Source: Gammaproteobacteria bacterium
GTDB lineage: Bacteria > Pseudomonadota > Gammaproteobacteria > SZUA-229
DNA length: 19,718 bases
Direction of reading: 5' to 3'
Assembly: GCA_011051475.1 (NCBI GenBank)
Contig: DRLE01000084.1
Span: forward strand, 1-19,718
Below the pieces are notes generated by a model. The model was given only the letters and a program-made list of their open reading frames with translations. It searched no databases and was not told the DNA's origin. Below are positions 1-8,085 of the stretch, piece by piece (positions within the stretch are counted from its first letter, which is position 1; each line of letters begins with the position of its first letter). A program made the position numbers and the translations under genes.

Positions 1-157
1 GAACGAGGCGGTACAGGCCGCCGGCGAGATGGCGCAGCCGGGTGACAGCGTGCTGCTGGCGCCGGCCTGTGCCAGCTTCGATATGTTCAACAGCTTCGAG
101 CATCGCGGCGAGGTCTTTATCGAAGCGGTCAATAAACTGAAGAGGGGAGAAGCATGA
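1..157 (+). CDS. murD: UDP-N-acetylmuramoylalanine--D-glutamate ligase (MurD), C-terminal fragment
   Basis: Only the last 51 codons are in the window, reading from base 2 to a TGA at 155-157. MurD is the cytoplasmic ATP-dependent ligase that adds D-glutamate to UDP-MurNAc-L-Ala. The fragment contains the family's C-terminal signature LLAPACASFDMF followed by FEHRGEVF, which lies in the third (ligand-binding) domain of Mur ligases. The stop codon overlaps the ATG of ftsW (ATGA, 154-157), and AGAGGGGAGA just before it serves as the ftsW ribosome binding site. The identification rests on this signature plus the position directly before ftsW in a dcw cluster. The 5' part lies outside the window. 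Confidence 0.93.
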   Translation, partial: NEAVQAAGEMAQPGDSVLLAPACASFDMFNSFEHRGEVFIEAVNKLKRGEA

Positions 158-1548
158 GCATTCGCAGCGATATGTTCTCCCGTATGCCGGCCTTCAGGCC
201 TGCCGCGCGCCGGCTGTTTGCCGGTTTCAGCCTGGATGACTTCGACCCGGTGCTCAGCATCGTCTTTATCTGCCTGCTCAGTCTGGGCATTGTTATGGTG
301 GCTTCATCCTCGATCAGTGTTGCCGACCGTAATTTCGGCAACCCGTTCTACTACCTTGAGCGCCAGCTGGTGTTTGTGGCCATCGGCCTGTTTGCCGCCA
401 TGATGGTCTTTAAAATCCGCCTGGTGCAGTGGGAAAAATCCGGCATGTCATTGCTGATGTTCGCTCTGTTCCTGCTGGTGCTGGTGCTGCTACCCGGTAT
501 CGGCAAGACCGTCAACGGCAGTACCCGCTGGTTGCCGCTGGGCGTGTTCAATCTGCAGGTGTCCGAGCTGGTGAAAATGTTTCTGGTGATCTATGTGGCC
601 GGTTACCTGGTGCGCCACGGTGAAGCAGTGCGCAGTTCGCTGCAGGGGTTTCTCAAGCCCATGGTCATGGTCGGCCTGGCCGGCATCCTGCTGCTGATGG
701 AGCCCGACTTTGGCGCCACCGTGGTGATTATGGCCACCGTACTGGGTATGACCTTTCTCGCCGGCGCGCGCTTTACCCAGTTTATCTTCTTTGTGCTGCT
801 GTTTGCCGGCGCCGCCATGATGCTGGTGGTGACCTCGCCCTATCGCATGCAGCGCCTGACCTCATTTGCCAATCCCTGGGCCGATCCCTTCGATACCGGT
901 TTTCAGCTGACGCAGTCACTGATCGCCATCGGCACCGGTGGCTGGTTCGGCAATGGTCTGGGCGGCAGCGTGCAGAAGCTGTTCTATCTGCCTGAGTCGC
1001 ATACCGACTTCCTTTTCGCCGTGCTGTCCGAGGAGCTGGGTTTTGTCGGCGTCGCCTTTGTGGTGTTGCTCTATGCCACGCTGTTTTTCCGTTCGTTGAA
1101 AATCGCCGCCCAGGCCGAGCAGGCCGGCAACTTTTTTGCTGCTTACCTGGCCTATGGCATCGGCATCTGGCTGGCGCTGCAGGCCTTTATCAATATGGGT
1201 GTGAATGTCGGTCTGCTGCCAACCAAGGGCCTGACCCTGCCATTGATGAGTTACGGCGGCAGCAGTCTGATCGTCTGCTGTATGGCCGTGGGCCTGTTGC
1301 TGCGCATTAACTACGAAACCTGCGGTGTGGCGCGACAGGCGCGCAAGCAGGCCGGCCGTGGCGCCGCACAAAAAGCAAAACGCGTGCGCGTGAAAACCAC
1401 CGGCGCGGGCGGTCGCAAGGCTGCCCGCCAAGCTGCTCGTACGGCTGCTCGTACGGCTGCCCGCCCCGCCCGGGGTTTCGGCGCCGGTTTGAGAGATCGT
1501 CTGTCGGGTGGTCTGGCAGCAGAGCCGACCGGGAGTGCGCTGCTATGA
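154..1548 (+). CDS. ftsW: Septal peptidoglycan glycosyltransferase FtsW (SEDS family)
   Basis: FtsW is the polytopic inner-membrane SEDS polymerase that, with FtsI, makes septal peptidoglycan from lipid II. The 464-residue product has about ten hydrophobic segments between residues 30 and 395. Recognisable SEDS blocks are VNGSTRWLPLG, MEPDFGATVV, FQLTQSLIAIGTGGWFGNGLG, LPESHTDFLFAVLSEELG and LPTKGLTLPLMSYGGSS. D285, in the ESHTDF loop, lines up with the Asp thought to be catalytic in FtsW/RodA. The ATG at 154 has a strong AGAGGGGAGA site 5 bases upstream and overlaps the murD stop. The protein is longer than the roughly 380-415 residues usual in the family because of a basic Ala/Arg-rich cytoplasmic tail (about 395-464) with four AARx units. 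The stop overlaps the murG start (ATGA, 1545-1548). Confidence 0.97.
   Translation: MSIRSDMFSRMPAFRPAARRLFAGFSLDDFDPVLSIVFICLLSLGIVMVASSSISVADRNFGNPFYYLERQLVFVAIGLFAAMMVFKIRLVQWEKSGMSLLMFALFLLVLVLLPGIGKTVNGSTRWLPLGVFNLQVSELVKMFLVIYVAGYLVRHGEAVRSSLQGFLKPMVMVGLAGILLLMEPDFGATVVIMATVLGMTFLAGARFTQFIFFVLLFAGAAMMLVVTSPYRMQRLTSFANPWADPFDTGFQLTQSLIAIGTGGWFGNGLGGSVQKLFYLPESHTDFLFAVLSEELGFVGVAFVVLLYATLFFRSLKIAAQAEQAGNFFAAYLAYGIGIWLALQAFINMGVNVGLLPTKGLTLPLMSYGGSSLIVCCMAVGLLLRINYETCGVARQARKQAGRGAAQKAKRVRVKTTGAGGRKAARQAARTAARTAARPARGFGAGLRDRLSGGLAAEPTGSALL
1420..1467 (+). repeat. Four tandem 12-bp units inside the 3' end of ftsW
   Basis: Four adjacent units start at 1420, 1432, 1444 and 1456. The middle two are identical (GCTGCTCGTACG) and the outer two differ by a few bases (GCTGCCCGCCAA, GCTGCCCGCCCC). 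They are in frame and encode AARQ-AART-AART-AARP in the basic C-terminal tail of FtsW. A 12-bp in-frame unit can expand or contract without breaking the gene. Confidence 0.9.
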
Positions 1549-2624
1549 TGGATGTGCGTCCCGTTCTGATTATGGCCGGTGGTACCGGCGGTCATGTCTT
1601 CCCCGCACTGGCGGTGGCCGATGAACTGCGCGCCCGCGGCGTGCCGGTGGTCTGGCTGGGCACCAAAGCCGGCATCGAATCCCGTCTGGTGCCGCAGGCC
1701 GGTTACCCGATCGAGTGGCTGAGCATTACCGGTCTGCGCGGCAAGAATACCCTGACCCTGCTGCTGGCGCCGCTGCGTATCGCCCTGGCCTGTCAGCAGG
1801 CGCTGGCCGTGCTCTGGCGGCGCAAACCCTGCGCCGTACTGGGCATGGGCGGCTTTGCCTCCGGTCCCGGCGGCATTATGGCCTGGCTGCTGCGCAAGCC
1901 CCTGCTGCTGCAGGAGCAGAACGCCATTGCCGGCCTGACCAATAAAATCCTGGCGCGTTTTGCCGGCACCGTCATGCAGGCCTTCCCCGGCGTGTTCAAG
2001 GGCGCCATTACCACGGGCAATCCGGTGCGCCGTGAGATCTGTGAACTGCCCGCGCCCGAGCAGCGTACGGTGCAGCATGACGGCGCCCTGCGCCTGCTGG
2101 TCGTTGGCGGCAGTCTGGGCGCGGTCAGGTTGAATGAAATCATTCCACAGGCGCTGGCCCTGCTGGCGCCAGCCGAGCGCCCGCAGGTGATGCACCAGAC
2201 CGGGGTGAAAAACCTCGACAGCGCCAAAGCCTGTTACCGCGATGCCGGCGTCGAGGCAAAGGTGGAAGCCTTTATCGATGATATGGCCGCGGCCTATGAC
2301 TGGGCCGACCTGGTGATCTGTCGCAGCGGCGCCATGACCGTGTTCGAGCTGGCCGCCGCCGGTATCGCGTCGATTCTGGTGCCATATCCGCACGCGGTTG
2401 ACGATCATCAGACCGCCAATGCCGCCTACCTGGAACAGGCCGGCGCCGCCATTATCAAACAGCAGAACGAGCTGGAGCCGCAGTGGCTGGCCGATACCCT
2501 GCGCGAGCTGATGGCCGGTCGTGACAGGCTGCTGCAGATGGCCAGGGCCGCGCGTGAACGCGCCATGCCCGATGCCGCCAGAACCATTGCCGATGCCTGC
2601 ATGAAAGCCGGGGGGATAGTCTGA
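1545..2624 (+). CDS. murG: UDP-GlcNAc:lipid I N-acetylglucosaminyltransferase (MurG)
   Basis: MurG is a peripheral inner-membrane GT-B glycosyltransferase that converts lipid I to lipid II using UDP-GlcNAc. The 359-residue product matches family length. The N-terminal G-loop AGGTGGHVFPA is at residues 11-21, VLGMGGFASGP at 98-108, the second G-loop GGSLGA at 188-193, and the UDP-GlcNAc-binding region SGAMTVFELAAAG at 261-273, including E268 (equivalent to E269 of E. coli). PYPHAVDDHQT (281-290) is also typical. The ATG at 1545 overlaps the ftsW stop; a second ATG at 1548 would remove one residue and cannot be excluded. The TGA overlaps the murC ATG by one base (TGATG, 2622-2626), implying translational coupling. 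Confidence 0.97.
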   Translation: MMDVRPVLIMAGGTGGHVFPALAVADELRARGVPVVWLGTKAGIESRLVPQAGYPIEWLSITGLRGKNTLTLLLAPLRIALACQQALAVLWRRKPCAVLGMGGFASGPGGIMAWLLRKPLLLQEQNAIAGLTNKILARFAGTVMQAFPGVFKGAITTGNPVRREICELPAPEQRTVQHDGALRLLVVGGSLGAVRLNEIIPQALALLAPAERPQVMHQTGVKNLDSAKACYRDAGVEAKVEAFIDDMAAAYDWADLVICRSGAMTVFELAAAGIASILVPYPHAVDDHQTANAAYLEQAGAAIIKQQNELEPQWLADTLRELMAGRDRLLQMARAARERAMPDAARTIADACMKAGGIV

Positions 2625-4063
2625 TGCCACAGATCGCACCACTGAATGTCGGTAATGCCAATTTTATGCGTCGTATCCGCCGCGTGCACTTTGTCGGTAT
2701 CGGCGGCGCCGGTATGAGCGGCATCGCCGAGGTGATCAATACCCTGGGTTATGAAGTCAGCGGCAGCGATATCAGCGACAATGCCGTTACCCGCCGCCTG
2801 CAGGAGCTGGGGGTGAAGATCTATCACAGCCATGCCGTGGAAAACGTGGCCGATGTCGATGTCGTGGTGACCTCGACAGCAATCAGCCAGGATAATGTGG
2901 AAGTCGAAGCCGCCCGCGCCCGGCGCATACCGGTGGTGCCGCGCGCCGAAATGCTGGCCGAGCTGATGCGCTTCAGTCAGGGCATTGCCGTTGCCGGCAC
3001 CCACGGCAAGACTACGACCACGTCGCTGGTGACCAGCATCCTGGCCGAGGCCGGTCTCGATCCGACCTATGTTATCGGCGGCAAGCTTAACAGTTCCGCT
3101 ACCCACGCCCGCCTGGGCCAGGGCAAGTACCTGGTGGCCGAGGCCGATGAAAGCGATGCTTCCTTCCTCTATCTGCAGCCGGTGATGTCCATCGTTACCA
3201 ATATCGATGCCGACCACCTGCCGACCTACGGCGGAGATTTCTCAAAGCTGAAGCAGACCTTTGTCGAGTTTCTGCACCATCTGCCGTTCTACGGCCTGGC
3301 CGTGGTCTGTGTCGATGACGAGGAAGTGCGCAGCATCCTGCCGGAAATTTCGCGTCCGGTGCTGCGTTACGGTATCGAGTTCGATGCCGATATCTGCGCC
3401 TCGAATATCCGCTACCAGGGTGAGCAGACCGTGTTCGATGTGATGCTGCCCGAGGCCGAGCGGCCGGTTGAGATCACCCTGAATATGCCGGGCCGCCACA
3501 ATGTGCTCAATGCCCTGGCCGCCATCTGCATTGCCTTTGAGCTGGGCGTATCCAAGGACGTGATGCAAAAGGCGCTGAGTGAATTTGCTGGCATCGGTCG
3601 TCGCATGCATATGTACGGTCAGGTAAAACTCGATGACGAGCGCAGCATAACCCTGGTCGATGACTATGCGCACCATCCCACGGAGGTCGAGGCTACGCTG
3701 AAAGCCACCCGCAATGCCTGGCCGGAAAAACGCCTGGTCGTTGTTTTCCAGCCTCACCGCTACACCCGCACCCGTGATCTGTTCGAGGATTTTTCCAGCG
3801 TGCTGGTTAACTGTGATGTGCTGGTGCTGAGCGAGGTGTATGCCGCCGGTGAAGCGCCGATTGCCGGCGCCGATGGCCGCGCCCTGTGCGCCGCGGTACG
3901 CGCCCGCGGCAAGGTTAACCCGATTTTTATTGATGATGTAGAAAAACTGGCCGACGAACTGCCCGCCCTGTTGCAGGATGGCGACCTGGTGCTGACCATG
4001 GGCGCCGGCAGTATCGGCCGCATTGCATCCGAGCTGAAACAGGCAATGCAAGGCAGGGCGTAA
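2624..4063 (+). CDS. murC: UDP-N-acetylmuramate--L-alanine ligase (MurC)
   Basis: MurC is the cytoplasmic ATP-dependent ligase that adds the first amino acid, L-alanine, to UDP-MurNAc. At 479 residues it is of normal length. In order it shows the UDP-binding FVGIGGAGMSGIAE (residues 23-36), the P-loop GTHGKTTTT (125-133), EADESDASF (173-181), DADHLPTYGGDF (195-206), GRHNVLNALAA (290-300) and the C-terminal DDYAHHPTE (346-354). These are the Rossmann, central ATPase and C-terminal Mur ligase domains. The start at 2624 overlaps the murG stop by one base. It gives about 14 residues before the usual start of the family alignment; an in-frame ATG at 2666 (Met15) is an alternative. The TAA overlaps the murB ATG by one base (TAATG). 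Confidence 0.97.
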   Translation: MPQIAPLNVGNANFMRRIRRVHFVGIGGAGMSGIAEVINTLGYEVSGSDISDNAVTRRLQELGVKIYHSHAVENVADVDVVVTSTAISQDNVEVEAARARRIPVVPRAEMLAELMRFSQGIAVAGTHGKTTTTSLVTSILAEAGLDPTYVIGGKLNSSATHARLGQGKYLVAEADESDASFLYLQPVMSIVTNIDADHLPTYGGDFSKLKQTFVEFLHHLPFYGLAVVCVDDEEVRSILPEISRPVLRYGIEFDADICASNIRYQGEQTVFDVMLPEAERPVEITLNMPGRHNVLNALAAICIAFELGVSKDVMQKALSEFAGIGRRMHMYGQVKLDDERSITLVDDYAHHPTEVEATLKATRNAWPEKRLVVVFQPHRYTRTRDLFEDFSSVLVNCDVLVLSEVYAAGEAPIAGADGRALCAAVRARGKVNPIFIDDVEKLADELPALLQDGDLVLTMGAGSIGRIASELKQAMQGRA

Positions 4064-4977
4064 TGCAAAACATGATTATGGCTAAAGCAGACACTGACAA
4101 ACTAACGGTACTGGAAAATGAGCCGATGTCACGCCACACCAGCTGGCGTGCCGGTGGTGCCGCCCGTCGCTATATACAGACGGCGTCGAAAGAAGCGCTG
4201 GCCGAATACATTGCCGGCCTGGGTGAAGATGAGCCACTGTTATGGATGGGTCTGGGCAGCAATACCCTGGTGCGTGACGGCGGATTTAACGGCACCGTGA
4301 TTGCCACTCAGGGTGTTATGACCGATATGCAGCTGCTGGAGAACAACCGCGTTTATGCCGGCGCCGGTGTGCCGGGCGCCAAGCTGGCGCGATTCTGCAG
4401 CCGCCATGGTCTGAGCGGTGCGGAATTTTTTGCCGGCATTCCGGGCCTGCTCGGCGGTGCTCTGGCCATGAATGCCGGCGCCTTTGGCGGCGAGACCTGG
4501 CCGCTGGTTGTGGAAGTTGAAACCATGAACCGTAAGGGCGAAATCATCCGCCGTAATGCTTCCGAGTTCAGTTACGGCTATCGCCATGTGGAAGGCCCGC
4601 GTGAGGAATGGTTTGTCAGCGCTACCCTGCAGCTGCAGCCGGTAAAAGAAAAGCAGGCAGGCGCCATCGATATCAAGGCGCTGCTGGCCAAACGCAGCGC
4701 CAGCCAGCCTACCGGGGTGGCCAGTTGTGGCAGTGTGTTCCGCAACCCGCAGGGCGATTATGCCGCGCGTCTGATCGAAAGCTGCGGCCTCAAGGGCCGT
4801 CGTATCGGTGGTGCGGTGGTTTCGGCGAAACACGCCAATTTTATTATCAATGACCGCAATGCCACGGCGGCGGATATTGAATCGCTGATCGAGCTGGTGC
4901 AGCGGGAAGTTGAAAAACAGCAGGGTGTATTGCTGCAGACCGAAGTACGTATCGTGGGTGACAGGAAAGAAGCATGA
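4063..4977 (+). CDS. murB: UDP-N-acetylenolpyruvoylglucosamine reductase (MurB), short form
   Basis: MurB is the FAD-dependent cytoplasmic enzyme that uses NADPH to reduce the enolpyruvyl group and form UDP-MurNAc. The FAD-binding half holds LLWMGLGSNTLV (residues 59-70), IPGLLGGALAMNAGAFGGE (126-144) and YGYRHV (171-176). The C-terminal half holds ASCGSVFRNP, with the proton-donating serine S224, and TEVRIVG with E293-E294 near the catalytic Glu. At 304 residues and with KHANFIIN near the end, it looks like the shorter type II MurB and not the roughly 340-residue type I enzyme of enteric bacteria. The first ATG (4063) overlaps the murC stop and follows GGCAGGG. ATGs at 4072 and 4078 are possible alternatives. 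It overlaps ddl by four bases. Confidence 0.95.
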   Translation: MQNMIMAKADTDKLTVLENEPMSRHTSWRAGGAARRYIQTASKEALAEYIAGLGEDEPLLWMGLGSNTLVRDGGFNGTVIATQGVMTDMQLLENNRVYAGAGVPGAKLARFCSRHGLSGAEFFAGIPGLLGGALAMNAGAFGGETWPLVVEVETMNRKGEIIRRNASEFSYGYRHVEGPREEWFVSATLQLQPVKEKQAGAIDIKALLAKRSASQPTGVASCGSVFRNPQGDYAARLIESCGLKGRRIGGAVVSAKHANFIINDRNATAADIESLIELVQREVEKQQGVLLQTEVRIVGDRKEA

Positions 4978-5906
4978 GTATTGACGCCTCACAATTCGGA
5001 AAAGTCGCCGTGCTTATGGGCGGTACCTCGGCCGAGCGCGAGATATCACTGCTCAGCGGGCAGGCGGTATTAAAGGCCCTGCAAGAGCGTGGTGTTGATG
5101 CCCATGCTGTTGATGTCGATGAAAACACGGAAGCGGTCCTGCGCGAAGGCGGCTTTGATCGCGCCTTCGTTATCCTGCATGGCCGCGGCGGTGAAGACGG
5201 CACCATGCAGAAGCTGCTGGAGGCTATCGAACTGCCCTATACCGGTTCCGGCGTGCGCGCCTCGGCGCTGGCCATGGACAAGCTGAAGACCAAGCAGGTC
5301 TGGATGGAACACGGTTTGCCGACACCGGAATTCTGCGTACTGGATTCAGATGAAAGCTGTCAGATGGCTATACAGAACCTGGGCCTGCCGCTGATTATCA
5401 AGCCGGTGCTGGAAGGTTCCAGTATCGGTATGAGCAAGGTGGAAACGGAAGAAGAAATGCTGCCGGCCTGGGAGAAGGCGCGCGCCTGCGGTGGCACGGT
5501 GATTGCCGAGCGCTGGATCGAAGGCAGGGAATACACCGCGGCCGTACTTGATGAGCAGGTGCTGCCTATGATTCGCCTGGAAACACCGCACCGCTTCTAT
5601 GATTTTGACGCCAAATACGAGGCCGATGATACGCAGTATATCTGTCCCTGCGGCCTGCCCGAGGCACAGGAGGCGGAATATGCCGCGCTGGTGAAACAGG
5701 CGTTTGATGCGGTCAATGCCTGCGGCTGGGGCAGGGTGGACTTTATGGTCGACAAGGCAGGCAAGCTCTGGTTGATCGAGGTGAATACCGTGCCCGGCAT
5801 GACCAGTCATTCGCTGGTGCCAATGGCGGCAAAGCAGGCAGGCATCGGTTTTGAAGAACTGGTGCTGCGGATACTGACATCGGCAAGGTGCGGGCACCAT
5901 GAGTAA
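4974..5906 (+). CDS. ddl: D-alanine--D-alanine ligase (DdlB type)
   Basis: Ddl is a cytoplasmic ATP-grasp ligase that joins two D-alanines for the pentapeptide stem. The 310 residues carry GGTSAEREISLLSG (16-29, first D-Ala site), HGRGGEDG (69-76), the ATP-grasp lysine region LIIKPVLEGSSIGMSKV (140-156), the lid segment FYDFDAKYEA (208-217) and the metal-binding IEVNTVPGMTSHSLVP (268-283). The ATG overlaps the murB stop (ATGA, 4974-4977) and is preceded by AGGAAAGAA. Its placement between murB and ftsQ is the usual location of ddlB. The 3' end overlaps the ftsQ start by eight bases. Confidence 0.97.
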   Translation: MSIDASQFGKVAVLMGGTSAEREISLLSGQAVLKALQERGVDAHAVDVDENTEAVLREGGFDRAFVILHGRGGEDGTMQKLLEAIELPYTGSGVRASALAMDKLKTKQVWMEHGLPTPEFCVLDSDESCQMAIQNLGLPLIIKPVLEGSSIGMSKVETEEEMLPAWEKARACGGTVIAERWIEGREYTAAVLDEQVLPMIRLETPHRFYDFDAKYEADDTQYICPCGLPEAQEAEYAALVKQAFDAVNACGWGRVDFMVDKAGKLWLIEVNTVPGMTSHSLVPMAAKQAGIGFEELVLRILTSARCGHHE

Positions 5907-6846
5907 GCGCAGAACAACGCATGCCAAAACAGCGGGTCGCATAAGGCGTCGCAGTGCCTCGCAGGGCAGCAGGAAACAGCAGAAGCGAGCACTGCCGGTA
6001 AAAGCCGTACTGAAGGGACTGGCACTGAGCGTTGCTGCCGTAGCCGTACTTTATCTGGGCAGCCAGCTGAAGTCGGTCGACGTCCCGGATATATTGCCGG
6101 TGGAGCAGATCGATGTGGCCGGCGATCTGCGTTTTATTGACCGTGGTGAGGTGCAGAAGATTATCGCCGCGAATATTGACGGTGGTTATTTTACCGTTGA
6201 CCTGGGCCGGATCCGCGAGCAGTTGCAGAAGCTGCCCTGGGTAAAAGACGTGGCTGTGCGGCGGCAGTGGCCGGCAGGCCTGCAGGTGAATATTGAAGAA
6301 CAGAAGCCGCTGGCCTACTGGAATGACAATGCCTATATCAACCAGGACGGTGACGTGTTTCAGCCTGCCACAGTGGATCATGCGCTTGCCTTGCCGCAGT
6401 TAAACGGCCCTGCCGGCCAGCAGGACAAGGTCTGGCAGTTCATGAACCGGCTTTACCGGGAAATGGCGCTGCTGGATTTTGACGTCATACGTCTGGACCT
6501 CGATCAGCGCCGCGCCTGGCAGATGCAGATTGTTGAGGCTGGCGAAGAGAAGGCAAAACCGGTGACGATACGTCTGGGGCGTTTTGATACCGAGAAGCGC
6601 CTGCAGCGTTTTATCCGCGTGCTGCCGGCACTGATGCGTAACCGGAAAAACGGTGAGGCGATTGCCACTATCGATATGCGTTATCCCAACGGCTTTGCTG
6701 TAAAAATGATCCAAAACGAAACTGAAAGTGCAGGTCTTGAGAACGCGGGTATGGCAATACCCGGTTTCAGAACTGCTTCCTTAAACACGAATTCACGGCT
6801 TGCGCTTATCGGCACGATTGCTGTAACGCGAGAAGGTGAGGCATAA
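5899..6846 (+). CDS. ftsQ: Cell division protein FtsQ (POTRA-domain divisome scaffold)
   Basis: FtsQ is a bitopic inner-membrane protein that joins the early divisome to FtsL/FtsB and FtsW/FtsI. The 315 residues comprise a basic cytoplasmic N-terminus (1-35), one transmembrane helix (about 36-54), a POTRA domain (about 66-134, PVEQIDVAGDLRFID to WPAGLQVNIEEQKP) and the periplasmic FtsQ domain ending at IDMRYPNGFAVKM (258-270). About 45 further residues (271-315) have no obvious counterpart in the family core. The ATG at 5899 lies inside ddl (8-base overlap) and has only a weak AAGGTG upstream, so translation probably depends on coupling with ddl. Sequence identity across the family is low; recognition is by domain pattern and position. 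Confidence 0.94.
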   Translation: MSKRRTTHAKTAGRIRRRSASQGSRKQQKRALPVKAVLKGLALSVAAVAVLYLGSQLKSVDVPDILPVEQIDVAGDLRFIDRGEVQKIIAANIDGGYFTVDLGRIREQLQKLPWVKDVAVRRQWPAGLQVNIEEQKPLAYWNDNAYINQDGDVFQPATVDHALALPQLNGPAGQQDKVWQFMNRLYREMALLDFDVIRLDLDQRRAWQMQIVEAGEEKAKPVTIRLGRFDTEKRLQRFIRVLPALMRNRKNGEAIATIDMRYPNGFAVKMIQNETESAGLENAGMAIPGFRTASLNTNSRLALIGTIAVTREGEA

Positions 6847-6849
6847 AGA

Positions 6850-8085
6850 ATGACAAAGAAGTCAGATAGAAATATGTTAATCGGTCTGGATATCGGCACC
6901 TCGAAAGTGGTGGCCATTGTTGGTGAAGTCAATGATGAAGGCGAGATTGAAATCATCGGCCTGGGTTCGCATCCGTCCAACGGTCTGAAGAAGGGCGTGG
7001 TGGTCAATATCGAATCCACGGTGAAATCGATACAGCATGCGGTGGAAGAGGCCGAGCTGATGGCCGGCTGTGATATCAATTCGGTTTACGCCGGCATTGC
7101 CGGCAGTCATATCCGCAGCCTGAATTCGCACGGCATTGTCGCCATTCGCGAGCGCGAGGTTACCAATGGTGATATCGACCGGGTGATCGATGCCGCTCGC
7201 GCCGTCGCCATTCCCGCCGACCAGCGCGTACTGCATATCCTGCCGCAGGAATTCATTATCGATGACCAGGAAGGCATCCGCGATCCCATCGGCATGTCCG
7301 GTGTGCGCCTGGAGGCCAAGGTGCACCTGGTCACCGGCGCCGTGGGTGCTGCGCAGAACATTATCAAATGCGTGCGCCGCTGCGGCCTGGAAGTCGATGA
7401 CATTATTCTTGAGCAGCTCGCCTCCAGTTACGCCGTGCTCACCGAAGATGAGAAGGAGCTGGGTGTCTGCCTGGTGGATATCGGCGGTGGCACCACCGAT
7501 ATCGCGGTGTTCTCCGAGGGCGCCATCCGCCACACCGCGGTGATTCCCATTGCCGGCGACCAGGTCACCAATGATATCGCCGTGGCCCTGCGCACACCGA
7601 CGCAGTATGCCAATGAAATCAAGATCAAGTACGCCTGCGCCCTGCGCCAGCTGGCCAACCCCGAGGAAACCATCGAGGTGCCCAGCGTGGGCGAGCGCCC
7701 GCCGCGCAAACTCTCGCGCCAGACCCTGGCGGAAGTGGTTGAGCCGCGTTACGAAGAATTACTGAGCCTGGTACACGCCGAGCTGCGCCGCAGTGGTTTC
7801 GAGGAAATCATTGCCGCCGGCGTCGTGCTCACGGGCGGCAGCTCGAAGATGGAAGGGGTGATCGACCTGGCCGAGGAAATATTCCACGCGCCGGTGCGCC
7901 TCGGCCTGCCGCAACATGTTTCCGGATTGTCTGACGTGGTCAGCAATCCGATTTACGCCACCGGTGTCGGCCTGCTGCTGTTCGGCAACCAGCATCGTAA
8001 TAACGGCACCAGTCATATCATGATGGATGGCGGCGTAAAGGGAATTTTCGAGCGGATGAAAAACTGGTTTCAGGGAAATTTCTAA
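6850..8085 (+). CDS. ftsA: Cell division protein FtsA (actin-like membrane tether of FtsZ)
   Basis: FtsA is an actin-fold ATPase that anchors FtsZ filaments to the inner membrane and recruits later divisome proteins. The 411-residue product has the first phosphate motif GLDIGTSKVVA (residues 12-22), the FtsA-specific 1C subdomain (about 85-165), the second phosphate motif VDIGGGTTDIAVF (209-221), the adenosine motif VLTGGSSKMEG (326-336) and a C-terminal amphipathic helix GIFERMKNWFQGNF (398-411), which is the membrane-targeting sequence. The ATG lies three bases after the ftsQ stop and is preceded by AAGGTGAGG. Two consecutive TAA codons (8083-8088) end it. All expected parts are present and length is normal. 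Confidence 0.98.
   Translation: MTKKSDRNMLIGLDIGTSKVVAIVGEVNDEGEIEIIGLGSHPSNGLKKGVVVNIESTVKSIQHAVEEAELMAGCDINSVYAGIAGSHIRSLNSHGIVAIREREVTNGDIDRVIDAARAVAIPADQRVLHILPQEFIIDDQEGIRDPIGMSGVRLEAKVHLVTGAVGAAQNIIKCVRRCGLEVDDIILEQLASSYAVLTEDEKELGVCLVDIGGGTTDIAVFSEGAIRHTAVIPIAGDQVTNDIAVALRTPTQYANEIKIKYACALRQLANPEETIEVPSVGERPPRKLSRQTLAEVVEPRYEELLSLVHAELRRSGFEEIIAAGVVLTGGSSKMEGVIDLAEEIFHAPVRLGLPQHVSGLSDVVSNPIYATGVGLLLFGNQHRNNGTSHIMMDGGVKGIFERMKNWFQGNF

Noticed and set aside
1311..2642. 443-codon open frame on the - strand opposite ftsW/murG
   Set aside because: Its translation is rich in Gly, His and Gln with no family motif, and it lies wholly opposite two well-supported genes. It is a by-product of G+C-rich codon use.
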